Below are positions 34,956 through 44,951 of a stretch of DNA of 64,000 nucleotides, in pieces. Position 1 is the stretch's first letter, and each line of letters begins with the position of its first letter. Below the pieces are notes generated by a model. The model was not told where the DNA came from. It saw nothing but the letters and a program-made list of their open reading frames with translations, and ran no database searches. Source of the DNA: Crocodylus rhombifer (taxonomy: Eukaryota > Chordata > Crocodylia > Crocodylidae). The stretch spans positions 62,001-126,000 of the forward strand of contig JAVSML010001015.1 in NCBI GenBank assembly GCA_038503035.1, read 5' to 3'. The position numbers and the translations under genes were made by a program.

Positions 34956-36640
34956 GTCAAATACTGCAGAGGAGCCCGAGGGGGAGCAGGGGGGGAATCA
35001 CTCATTATTACCCCTTTTGTGTCCTGGCTTAAATTAGCATATCTAGATATGCCAGGTCTAGAATGTTAGCTTCAATTACAGGAGAATTTGTATTGGGCTA
35101 CCTTCTGTATGTGTTTGCTTAATATTAGTTACTAGAATAGATATATTCAGAGTTGGCTTCTTCAGTGTATGTTATACTGTGTTTTGTGAAGGATGAAAGG
35201 AAGATCTTTTTCCTGACTGAGAGTCTGATGTGATCAATACCCATTGGCTAAGTAGTGTTTGAAAATGTAATCACTTCATTTACACAGTCAAGTGGGAGCT
35301 CATGAATTCTGAAAACAGTTAAAAGTATATAGCATAGTAGAATATTGAAGTGGTTTTTAAAGCTCTTTTTAAGCATTAGTTCAAAAAATATTTTAAAGAG
35401 AGCATGTACGAATCTAAATGTGGAGGTCCACACCAAATTCAGAAAAAAATAATACACAGGGTGCACTACTGAGTCTACAATAGAGAGAATTTTTATTCTA
35501 GTTTTAAGAAAGCAAGAATTTAGCAAGCTCATAACCTAAGACTATATGACATACTCATTTTGTAATCTAAACAACTAATTTGAGATAATTGGCGTGGAGA
35601 AAGCCTAGTAAATATGAAGAACAAAAATCAATGTATGTTACAAATAGTTTATCTTCATCCGCTCCTGTTGCTTCAAGATTAGCAAATATCTTTTGACCAT
35701 TTCTCATATTTGGATATGGCATGTTAACTTCATGAAGGTAATCCATCTGCATTATATATTTTTCTCTAAAAGACTTCCTTTTGAAATTGAAAAAGTTACC
35801 ACTGAAACTTTTTGCATTTTCATCTCATAAGCTGCAGTATGCAGCTGTTGAGTCATTTTGCTTTTGAGACCAGCATGCATGAAAAGCAAAAGAATTTGCT
35901 GTGTAAGTACTTGAAGGATTGAATGGTCATAATGTCCCTCATCCAAAGTTGAAGAAAACATCTGACTTTCATGTGAATTGCTTTGATACCAATTATCTTC
36001 ATTGGTAGCTATCATTTACCCAGTCCATAATAATCCCAGGTTTTTCAATTGGCCATTACAATACAAAAGTTTTTAATGTTCTAATTCTAGGAGTGTGTCT
36101 TCAGTCATGTCAAATAACAAAGCTTTGTAATATTCACATTATATCTGATCCAATGCCTGCTGAAATTAAAGATAAAGGCCTGCATGTGCAGCATGAGTGT
36201 CACAGCTGTCTCTAATAATAAGGAGGTGTGTAAATTAAAATCTCAGAGATGCTTTTCCAGACTTTAGGGATGTTTATATCTGGAGCTAAGAAGCAGTTTC
36301 AAGCCCTTTGGGACCTAGATTTTCCCTCCCATTCAGCTGTGTAGCTGCCATTTGAAATAAATGGAAAATTGGCTAGATATCTATGGTTATGAACTGCTTG
36401 TCTTTTAAGTAAGACTACTTGAAAAAATAAGACTAGATTTCTAGGAAGGACTTGACTCAAGTTCTGAATTTAATTAAAATTGTTCTTTGTTTGAATTTCA
36501 GCCCCCCCCCCCTTTCCCATTTACAGTTTTGTGTATCAGCCAACTTTTCTCAGATGCATAATTAACTATTTCTCTTGAGGTATGGATATTTTATGGTAAC
36601 TGCTCACCAGTGTTCCCTCTAAGGAGCAGTGGTCTGTAAG
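34956..36640. other. AT-rich DNA with one unidentified decayed reading frame
   Basis: Mostly unassigned. The minus strand at 35567-36015 holds two overlapping frames that read as one decayed protein (see separate entry). Nothing else recognised. Confidence 0.4.
35567..36015 (-). pseudogene. unidentified decayed coding-like segment
   Basis: Two minus-strand frames abut with a one-base shift near 35752. The first (36015 to 35752) reads a stretch with HSILQVLTQQILLLFMHAG and LHTAAYEMKMQKVSVVTF. The second (35752 to 35567) continues with VNMPYPNMRNGQKIFANLEATG. The composition is less repetitive than translated junk here and includes charged and aromatic residues. I do not recognise a family. 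It may be chance, a processed pseudogene or an old mobile-element gene. Confidence 0.25.
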
Positions 36641-36714
36641 CGTGTTGCCTCAGTCCACGAGCGCACCGCCTCATTCTGTGAGTGTGCTGCCTTGGCGTTG
36701 GACACTTACTAAAG

Positions 36715-36862
36715 GGAGGCTGAGGGCCAGGGGCTGGAGCTGGGGACTGGGGCCAGAGGCTGGGGCCACAGGATAGAGGCTGGGGGCCAGGTGCTGGGGC
36801 TGGGAGCCGGGGGCCAGGGTCTGAAGCTGGGAGTCAGGGGCCAGGGGCCAGAGGCTGGATCC
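36715..36862. repeat. GGGGCCAGGGGCTGG-type degenerate minisatellite
   Basis: Repeated words of the form GGGGCCAGGGGCTGG, GGGGCTGGGAGCC and GGGGCCAGAGGCTGG with irregular spacing. It lies next to a GTGTTCCCTCTAAGGAGCAG segment (36611-36630) that resembles the end of a DNA transposon. Frames across it are artefacts. Confidence 0.7.
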
Positions 36863-37009
36863 AGAACCTGACACAGGCTCCCTGGGTCCAAGGAAGTGTT
36901 CCGCTTCCCCACATCAGAGCCCGCACCAGCCCCCCACCCCAGCTTCCATCCCTGCCTTGCCTCACCTCAGGGAGGAGCCACTGCCTGCCCCAGTGAGGCT
37001 CACCGGTTT

Positions 37010-37155
37010 GAATTAAAAAGTTGGGGGGTCTTCAAAAGGAGGATAGATAATTACCTAGCCAGGGTCATTTGATCCCAGCATTCTTTCTTGCCCATGGCAG
37101 GGGGTCGGACTTGATGATCTGCTCAGGTCCCTTCTGACCCTACTAACTATGAAAA
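37010..37155 (+). mobile_element. CR1 LINE 3' end (copy F)
   Basis: Only the last 145 bp. It reads GGTCTTCAAAAGGAGGATAG, then GACTTGATGATCTGCTCAGG, then the tail CTAACTATGAAAAC. It belongs to the same tail type as copies A and B. Confidence 0.88.
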
Positions 37156-38117
37156 CTTATTGAATGGCCCCGTGCCATTTTGAAACTTTAGTTCAAGCTC
37201 CCCCACTGCCATTTTGAAACACGGGGACCCTGATGCACAAAATGCAGAGGTCGGCTGGAGCATGGTAATTACCATGCAGCCTCTGCACTCATTTACAGGC
37301 ACCCTAAGTATCAAAGGAAGGATTAGAGATGGAAAAGAAGTGTGTGTATGTTGGGAGGGGGGGGGGGTCTCCTTTAGCATTATGTGGAAAAATTGAAAAA
37401 ATTAATTATTTAATCCTATGTGACATTTTTGACTGACTGAAAGCAAAAGAAACTCATTGAGGTACTCGTTTGTCTCTATCTCTTTATGTATATATGAATG
37501 CATTAGCATCAGGACTAGCTGGAATTAATTCAGTATTAGGGGGAAATGCATTAACTTTGAAATATATTGTATTTTTTGCACTGTCCTTTATTAGTATAGC
37601 TGCATTACTGTACTCCCTCTATCATTTTTCTTTCTTTTTTATAAGAAGGAGATACCAAACTTGAAGTTATGACACAAGTTTTGATCAAAACTATTTTGTT
37701 TTTTTAAACCTGCTTGTAATGATGTGCATAGATCAGGGGCTACAGCCCAGCTGCTGGAAGTTAGGTAATAGTAGCCTACCTGCTTAGGAACACTGATGCA
37801 GCTAACAGAGATGATTGGATGGGCTCAGAGGAAGTTAAAAGCTTCCAGGAAGGGAAGTTGGTGGTGGGGGAGGTGGAAGAAGAGAGAAGGTTTGTGCTTA
37901 GGGAGAAGTACTGGGCTTCTGTGTTGCCCATAGGTCATGGAAGGCTGGGGCTAACAGGGCTGAGCCCCCCTCAAATGCACAGCAGTGGATAGGGTCACAG
38001 GGAAGCCCAGCTGTGGGCTCTGGATAGCTGCATCAGGGGTGGGAAGGATCATGCACACAGCCAGGGTTGCAGCCCCACATGTGTATCATTGCCCAGCACT
38101 GGCAGGCAAGTATCAGT
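37156..38117. other. unassigned DNA including a membrane-like short frame
   Basis: No gene recognised with confidence. The plus frame 37470-37664 would end in one hydrophobic segment followed by basic residues (see findings). 37720-38100 is GC-moderate and unassigned. Confidence 0.4.
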
Positions 38118-38750
38118 CTACTCTGTGAAGGGGAAAGGGTTTAGGGGGGCAGATCAAGGTCCCCACTTTAAGGGAGGGAATGGGGCAGAGCTGGGGCAGG
38201 GGCTGGGGTAAATAGGGCCCCAGCCAGGCCAGGTCATGTGATAGTCGGAGCCTGGGTGGCCCATCCAGGAATACCAGGGGGGCACGTGCCACCCCCTGAT
38301 CTGTGTAAGGAAGGAGGTGGGATGCTGCTGCACCCTGGGCTCTGTGTCCCACTGCTGCTGACCCTGCCTCCAGAGTCTTGCAATGCCATGTTCCTGCTGC
38401 CACTGAGCAGTGCCATGTCTCCTGTCCGCCCAGCTGTGGGATGCACATGGAGTTGCACAGCTGCAGAGGCAGCATCAGTGGGGTTCAGAGCCCAGTATGC
38501 AGTAGCAGCCCTGGCTCTGCCCTGCACACAGACTTTGGGGGGGGCACATGCCCCATTGGCTTCCCTTGGGGTGTGCACAGCAGTGGGGGCCTCACCCCAT
38601 GCCCCTGGATGAGCCACCTGGCCTCCAACACTCCCGTGCCTCACCCCAACCTTGGGACCCAATTCACCCCAGCCCCTTCCCCTGCCTCTGCCCCATTCTC
38701 TTCCTCACCATGGGGGCCTTGATCTGCTCCCCCCCCTCCCCATGGCCCTT
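38118..38750. repeat. GC-rich foldback repeat, copy 2
   Basis: The left arm (GGGGGGCAGATCAAGGTCCC at 38145-38164, then GGAGGGAATGGGGCAG) is an imperfect reverse complement of the right arm (CTGCCCCATTCTC then GGGGGCCTTGATCTGCTCCC, about 38687-38732). It matches copy 1 at 18540-19230. Long frames on both strands here are artefacts. Confidence 0.7.
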
Positions 38751-39235
38751 CTCTCACTTTCTGCCCTTTCCCCCACATACTTACTTTCTGGGTAAGGGGA
38801 GGAGGGGGAGAGGTTGCATGCACACTCAGTTGCCCCAAATTATTTTTTCTCCCTCTGCCTATGGGGCTGCTCCTCCAGTTCTGAAGAAAGGCCAGAGGTT
38901 TGATTTTGTGTTTGTTCTTTGCACCTGTACACATTTTGTTTGCTGTGGTGAGAAACTTTTTGAATGTATAATAAATGGACTGGAACCAAGAACTGACTAG
39001 CTTTTATGAGGTAACTGACTCCTGGGACTACCTAAGGAAGTGTCAACCTGCTACACTGCTATTAACTCATGATTTACTTCTGAATATCCCTTCCTCCATA
39101 GCTTAATCTGGCCAAAGTACCGCTTAAACCATGAATCTTATTGCTTTTCTCATGGCAGTAGGCCAATAAGGCAAGAAAGCAGCATGGCTGTCTTCTTGTA
39201 AGGGTTATTTATGAAATATTTTCTCTCCTGAACAG

Positions 39236-39361
39236 AGAGAATTCTGCAGTCCCCAGCTGTGAAATGGAAGGGTGCGATCCGGATCCTAGAGATGTGCAAG
39301 AAAAGATATCCCAGATCTGCTATAAAACGGAGTTCATCCTATAATTACCCTCAGCATTGTG
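39236..39361 (+). CDS. candidate host exon, gene not recognised
   Basis: A strong-looking acceptor (TTTTCTCTCCTGAACAG) ends at 39235. The following open phase reads ILQSPAVKWKGAIRILEMCK and on through KRYPRSAIKRSSS. A possible donor (G|GTAATT) at 39361/39362 gives 126 bp, a multiple of three. Alternatively the frame runs to a TAA at 39398-39400 with AATAAA at 39421, as in a last exon. The sequence is richer in GC and more protein-like than its surroundings. I do not recognise the family, and chance remains possible. Confidence 0.3.
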
Positions 39362-39675
39362 GTAATTCTCAGTTTTCAGAAATATATTTGACATTTTAAA
39401 TATATTGTAACTTAAGGAGGAATAAAAAGTTTTGTCCAAAACTGAAGTTCATGGTCATTGTTGTGTTCTTCATATGGGTGATTTTTCACAGATACTGTTT
39501 GTATTTGAGGGTGATTCTTCACAGATTCACTGAATGGCCTCTTGCTTGCTTCCCTTCCCTCAGGGTCATGTAGGAGATCCAGAGACCATTAATAAAGGCT
39601 GCTCATACACATGGGGTCAAGGGGGTGTGTTTTAATTAGTGGTTCCTGGACAGCTTCTCTATAATTAAAATGACT

Positions 39676-39812
39676 CACTGTTACATGTATTAAGCCCCCG
39701 CACAGTTAAAAATGGCCATGGGATGCCTTATCTAAACCGCATTTGATGTGGTTTAGATAAAGAACCTCCATGACCATTTTTAAATTCATGGTGGCTTATA
39801 CACATGACAGTG
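39676..39812. mobile_element. hairpin MITE with CACTG ends
   Basis: The left end CACTGTTACATGTATTAAGC pairs with the right end, whose reverse complement is CACTGTCATGTGTATAAGCC. The whole 137 bp is a nearly complete palindrome with a tiny loop (TTGAT, around 39746). The stem centre (TTATCTAAACCGCAT / ATGTGGTTTAGATAA) is almost perfect. No coding capacity. Confidence 0.75.
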
Positions 39813-40764
39813 AAACTACACTGCAGTGTTCTAATTAGAATGAGTTGCAGACTTGACTGAGTCTGCTCTGATGTGTTCCAATTAGAATGTATATAGGCAG
39901 CCAAAACGTTTGTATTTATTAGCATCTGACTGGATTTCTACAAGTAAGAGAAACCTGTATTGTGTCCCTGGATCTCTTATAGCAGAATTTATTAGGGATC
40001 TATTTGGTAAAGTCAGTGGGCGCAGGATTTATAATAGTTACACATTTAGTTCTCTTTCTCTTGTCAATGAGAACTAGCCTCTATGTGGACACTCGGCATT
40101 CTAGATCTTTTTTTTTTGTCATCAAAGCAGATGCCTCCTGGCTTTAGATGACCTTCTAACGTATCAGATGCCTATATTTTTGTTATATTGCCATTTTGAG
40201 TCTAGTCTGTAGGCATACACATTTGAGTGTCTGTAATTTAAAGGTCAGCAAAAATATAATTCAATAAACCTATTACAGCCTTCCCCTTCCCCCACCCCCT
40301 CACCCCCCTCTTTATGCTTGTTAGGAAAATCATAGAGAAGGTAACTAAACCTACAGATAAAATAGTATTTGGACAATATTATAAATACTGAGTACTAGCA
40401 ACTACAACAGACATGCCCGTATACTGGGGACCCCTATATGTAACAACTTCCATAGCACTTTTTAGATCAAAGTATATCAAAACTACATCTGCAAAATCTG
40501 GAGGCTTTGATTTTACTGAACTTGTTGAGTTTTTCCTCCTCTCAGCTATCTTTGTCTTTGTCTTCTTGTCTTCCTCTCATGAACCAAATAAATATTTTTT
40601 TTTTTCATCCAACCTCAAGCCTGGCTCTAACTTCTTAATGCCAACCAACCCTTAAGTTCTCTGTAGACTTTTTCAGGCAACAGTATTTTTATATTACGAG
40701 ATGTATATTTATAGAACAGCTTTTATAATTAATTAAATAGCATGAAATAATTTTATAAACCCTT
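39813..40764. other. unassigned AT-rich DNA
   Basis: No gene recognised. Includes a C-rich run at 40278-40310 and a T-run near 40595. Confidence 0.5.
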
Positions 40765-42108
40765 TGTCACAAGAGCACTGGGGTGCTCTGTCCCTTAAAT
40801 AAAGAAGGTGGGCTGCTGTCAATCAGTAGGGCAGCCCCAGGTGCTGGTCGCTATGGTAACCAAGTATGTCACGTGACCAGAAAGGGGCAGGGCTGGGCCC
40901 TGTATAAGCAGCTCAGGCTGGAGCCTGAGAGCAGTTCCCCTCTGGCAGCCGTAGGAGCCGCAGTTCTGCGGGAGAGCTGAGCAGCAGAGTTGATGATGGC
41001 TGTTTGACTGGCTGCAATGATGCGAGGGGAGAGAGAGAGCCCGGACAGATGTATGGGTGAGAGTCCAGCATTGAGTGGAGTTGGCACTATGAGCTCAGGC
41101 GCTTATGTTATGTTGTAGCCGGCTGGCTGACTCTTTTCTACTTATGGTTACATCGGAGGACCGGGTGAGGCTGTAGGGGTGAGAGGAGGCCTCACTGGGA
41201 CTCCCCAGTAGTTTGGGAGTTCCCAGTGCCCAGTAAGGGGCACAGCGAGCAGTGCCACAGGGGCATAGTGTGCCGAGTGCCGCAGAGGTGCTCGGCGTGA
41301 CCGTGAAAGGTGCGGCACGAGTGTGGGAAGTGCGACTTAGACCCCAGAGGTGGTGAGGAAGTGCGGGGAGCGCAGTGCAGGCCACAGAGGGGGCGAGGAC
41401 GTGCAGGAGGTGCAGCATGAGCACAGGGAAGCGTGGCTTACACCCCCAGAGAGGGGACAACAGGCCCTAGGTGGGCCACGTACTATATCAAGCCACCCCA
41501 AGGCGGGTGGCATGTATCATTGACAGGCACCCAAGACAGGTGTGGACCAAGGAGTGTTCCAGAGGGCTTCCACAGCAACAGGGGAGCTCAAGGAACCAGA
41601 GGGGCCAAGTAAGGCTCCAGCTGCCTGAACCTACCGGGACACACTAAATTGGACAATCATCATTTGGCAGGATCCAGCAGGGGCCGGGAAAGGCTTAGGC
41701 CACCTGAGCCTAATCGGAAGATCACTATTGACAGAACTCGGAAGGGGCGCTGGTTGCGGGTAAAGCTCAGGGGCGCCAGAGAAGGGGCATTGGGGCAGGC
41801 CAGCACCGGGGGCGCCAGGTAGGGCGCAGAAGGTCACGGACCAGACGACGTCCAGGAAAAGCTGCGAGGCTTGGGGCGTGCTACAGGGGAGGTAGGAGGC
41901 ACGCACTGCCCATAAGGCTGGGGTGAGGGCACCCCATTTGGAATGGAGGTAATACCAGCATGGTGTCATAGGTGCAAGTAGGCAGCCTCCCATACTGAAC
42001 CTAAGATCAAAGATGTGGCAGGTGAGTCGAGGGTGCTGGATTGTCTAACTGACATGGCAGGGGGTGCTAGCGAGTACACGGCTGCTCATAGGTTCCTGCT
42101 CTGTGACA
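40765..42108 (+). mobile_element. solo LTR, 1344 bp, with CCCTT target duplication
   Basis: Starts TGTCACAAG and ends CTGTGACA, with identical CCCTT at 40760-40764 and 42109-42113. It shares length class, promoter module (GTCACGTGACCAGAAAGGGG then TGTATAAGC, 40868-40908) and 3' region (GATGTGGCAGGTGAG; TACACGGCTGCTCATAGG) with the LTR at 13964-15314. GC-rich body with imperfect internal repeats of GTGCGGCACGAGTGTGGGAA type (41310-41450). No internal genes, so it is a solo LTR. Confidence 0.93.
40868..40908 (+). promoter_or_regulatory. LTR promoter module with palindromic E-box
   Basis: TCACGTGA is a full palindromic E-box (the CACGTG class bound by bHLH-zipper factors such as USF and MITF/TFE). 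ACCAGAAAGGGGCAGGGC follows, then the TATA-like GTATAAGC. Binding is inference from the motif. Confidence 0.6.
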
Positions 42109-42113
42109 CCCTT

Positions 42114-43089
42114 ATATTGCAATTCTTCCATTGTATTGCTCCATTGAAAAACTATATCTGATAGCAGCAGACAGAGGTCTGAACAGGATTATAAATCTGC
42201 TAAAATGGACAGGCTTGTTTAGTACATCCATAATTGTTCAAGTTTCATTTATGAACATTTTACGGTGTGCCAAGAGTGGTATGACCATACATTTTCTTAA
42301 TTTACTTATTTTTTTCTTAATTTACTACAATATTTAGTGTTTTCCATATAGTACCCATACCCTTAGTTCATCCAGAATTGATTCATGCTACCTTTTTTTA
42401 AACCGCTGCAAGTTTTAGCACAGGTATTCATAAACACATAATAATAAAGAGAGATAACTGAGTTACTTGGGAAGATCTTTAGTGCTATATTATTATACCC
42501 CTGTCTTTTTCAGTGTCTCAAACAAGAATTGGCAGGACACCCAGTCAGGCCTCCTCCAGGCTGAAGTTCAGCATGACAATGTCCAGCCTCCTCTCCACTG
42601 GTACCAGAAGGCATCTTGCAGTTGCAGCAGGGCTCCATGGATCTGCTGCTGTAGCATCGCACACAACCAGTCCTCTAAGAGACCCCTTGACTTTCTTTAT
42701 CTTTAGACATGGTCAGCAGTATGACTCCTGAAAACAGGGATGGATCTAGATGGAGGGTGGTGGCATGAACAGACCCCCCGCCCCTTTTGAAATGCATCAT
42801 GGGAGCAGAGAGATCTTTTTAAGTCCTCAAATAAGGTAAGAATCCCATCCCCCCCCTCAGCTCTCATCATTCCCTTTCTTCCCCTCCATGTTCAGCAGCA
42901 TGTCCCCTCCACCACTTGCTGGTTTTTCTAGCTAATGGTTTTTGGAGTACTTCTGAGCTGCTTCTGCCCTTCTTTAATGGCGAACTGTAGTATAGTGGCT
43001 ACAGCAAGGCAGTTCTTCCTCCCTGGGTGTTTTCTACCAGCCCAGAAGTAAGTGTGGATGAGTACCTGCCCCCTTATACCACTACTGCT
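42114..43089. other. unassigned DNA up to the assembly gap
   Basis: No confident gene. A possible exon begins after CTGTCTTTTTCAG at 42512 (see findings). Confidence 0.45.
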
Positions 43090-43099
43090 NNNNNNNNNN
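43090..43099. other. assembly gap (10 N)
   Basis: Ten N bases. Its true size is unknown, so frames crossing it cannot be trusted. Confidence 0.99.
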
Positions 43100-43186
43100 A
43101 GAGCCTCTCCTGCCTATGAAAGAATTGGGAAATTTGTGGTATGGGGAAGTTGTGGGAGCCAGGGTGTGGAGACTCCAGAGCTGCTG

Positions 43187-43224
43187 CACACCCAGGTTGG
43201 CAGGGCACACCCAGGTTGGCAGGG
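43187..43224. repeat. 19-bp tandem duplication
   Basis: CACACCCAGGTTGGCAGGG occurs twice in a row, followed by a partial third copy (AACACCC). Confidence 0.9.
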
Positions 43225-44289
43225 AACACCCAAGGCAACCAGGCTGGGAGAAGGAATTTGCCCAGTACCACCTATAGCCTTTATGACTATGAGAAAGTCT
43301 TACTGTTATGGTAGTGCCATGGAAGGCAATGCATTAAAGACTTGCAGCCCCCCCACAGTTAAAAATTGTTGCGTTCTTCATAGGGGTCATTCTTCACAGT
43401 AAATACTCCATCTTGTTCCATTAACAGGTTAGACCTATTATTGTGTATCTTCATGTAGCATTAATATTGCATAAGAAAGAATATAAAAATGAGGACACAC
43501 TGAGAATAAGCACCATTATCCACTACAGAATCTCTTTGGCATATTGTCACATATTATCCCTCTATATTTATTATTTATCTCCTGTGTGCTTGGACAGCTA
43601 TGAGTAATTTAGATTAGTTTTTTTTAAATAATCCTCTCCCTGCTGAGAACACTAATGGCTTATTTAATTATGAATTGGCTATTACGACATGTTTACATAT
43701 GAGTAGCTATCAGTAACTTGCATCTACATTTTATTTTGGTGCCCTAGTTATTTTCTGGTAAATATGAGAAGTCCAGGCATTTGTAGACATTAATGCACTA
43801 TTAAGGACTAAACATACTTTGTTTTATGTCAGTTTAAGTGGCAGTATTTCTATTTGGTGTTTTTCTCAAAGTCTGTCAAGCTATACAAGAAAAAGGTACT
43901 TTTACTTTAAAATAAAAGCCATCATTTCTGTATTGTTGCTGAACATCCATTTTTGAATATTTATGTTGCAAGTATAGACAAGCCCTTCAAATTTATAAAC
44001 TCTAATAAATTTGCAAATAGCATTGGCATTCAAATGTCAGGCATCTCTGGGTAAGTTGCTCTACCAAGAGAACAAACCTGGGAGAATTCTCTCAAATCAT
44101 TTTAATGTCTGTATGCAGTCTATGTTGGCTCTCTGCTTATACTGGAGCAATTTCAGCTGGCTCACAGCCTCTGTCTTTCTCTTGTGGAAGAGGTCTAGAA
44201 AATCTTTCGTTTTTCTTTTGTTAAAAGAGCAGAATAAAACTACAACTCCATTTAAAATCTTCCCAATTAAATACACTACTGTGTTAAGA
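43225..44289. other. unassigned AT-rich DNA
   Basis: No gene or repeat family recognised. Confidence 0.5.
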
Positions 44290-44951
44290 AATATAGAATG
44301 GGAAACTCCCTTCTTGAGAGCACGGAGGTAGAAAGGGATCTTGGAGTCATTATTGACTCCAAGATGAACATGGGCCGACAATGGTGCATCTCAAGTAGAG
44401 CCAAGGAGGTGATCCTCCCCCTCTATGCGACCCTGGTCAGGCCACAGCTGGAGTACTGCGTCCAGTTCTGTGCGCCCCATTTCAGGAGGGATGTGGACAA
44501 CATTGAAAGGGTCCAGAGGAGGGCCACCCGCATGATCCGGGGACTACAGGGCAGACCCTATGTTGAAAGACTGCGGGGCCTAAACCTGTTCAGCCTTCAC
44601 AAGAGAAGGCTGAGGGGGGACCTGGTGACTGTCTATAAACTCACTAGGGGGGGACCAAAAGGGTTTAGGGGGGACACTGTTTTCGCTAGCACCCCCTGGC
44701 ATGACAAGGAACAATGGACACAAGTTATTAGAGAGTAGATTTAGATTAGACATCCGCAAGAACTACTTAGGAGCTGGGACCAACTTCCAAGGGAAGTGTT
44801 GCTGGCTCCTACCCTGGGGATCTTTAAGAAGAGGCTTGATGACTACCTGGCTGGACTCATTTGAGTCCAGTTTTTTCTTCCGTCCAGGCGGGGGGTCAGA
44901 CTTGAAGATCTACAAGGTCCCTTCTGACCCTACTCCTATGATTCTATGAAA
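44290..44951 (+). mobile_element. CR1 LINE copy G, 5'-truncated
   Basis: Begins at GAATGGGAAACTCCCTTC and carries the RDLGVIIDSKMNMGRQ block, then LEYCVQFCAPHFRRDVDNIE and RRLRGDLVTVYKLTRGG, then the 3' UTR and a GATTCTATGAA tail. It is nearly identical in places to the split copy I at 57683-61222. About 53 nt are deleted between GGCCGACAATG and GTGCATCTC, and another 18 nt near 44768. The open frame 44298-44738 is a decayed C-terminal RT region. Confidence 0.93.

Noticed and set aside
40765..42108. Possibility of a complete endogenous retrovirus between LTRs at 13964 and 40765
   Set aside because: Each LTR has its own matching 5-bp duplication on both sides, and the DNA between holds no gag-pol-like frame, so they are independent solo LTRs.
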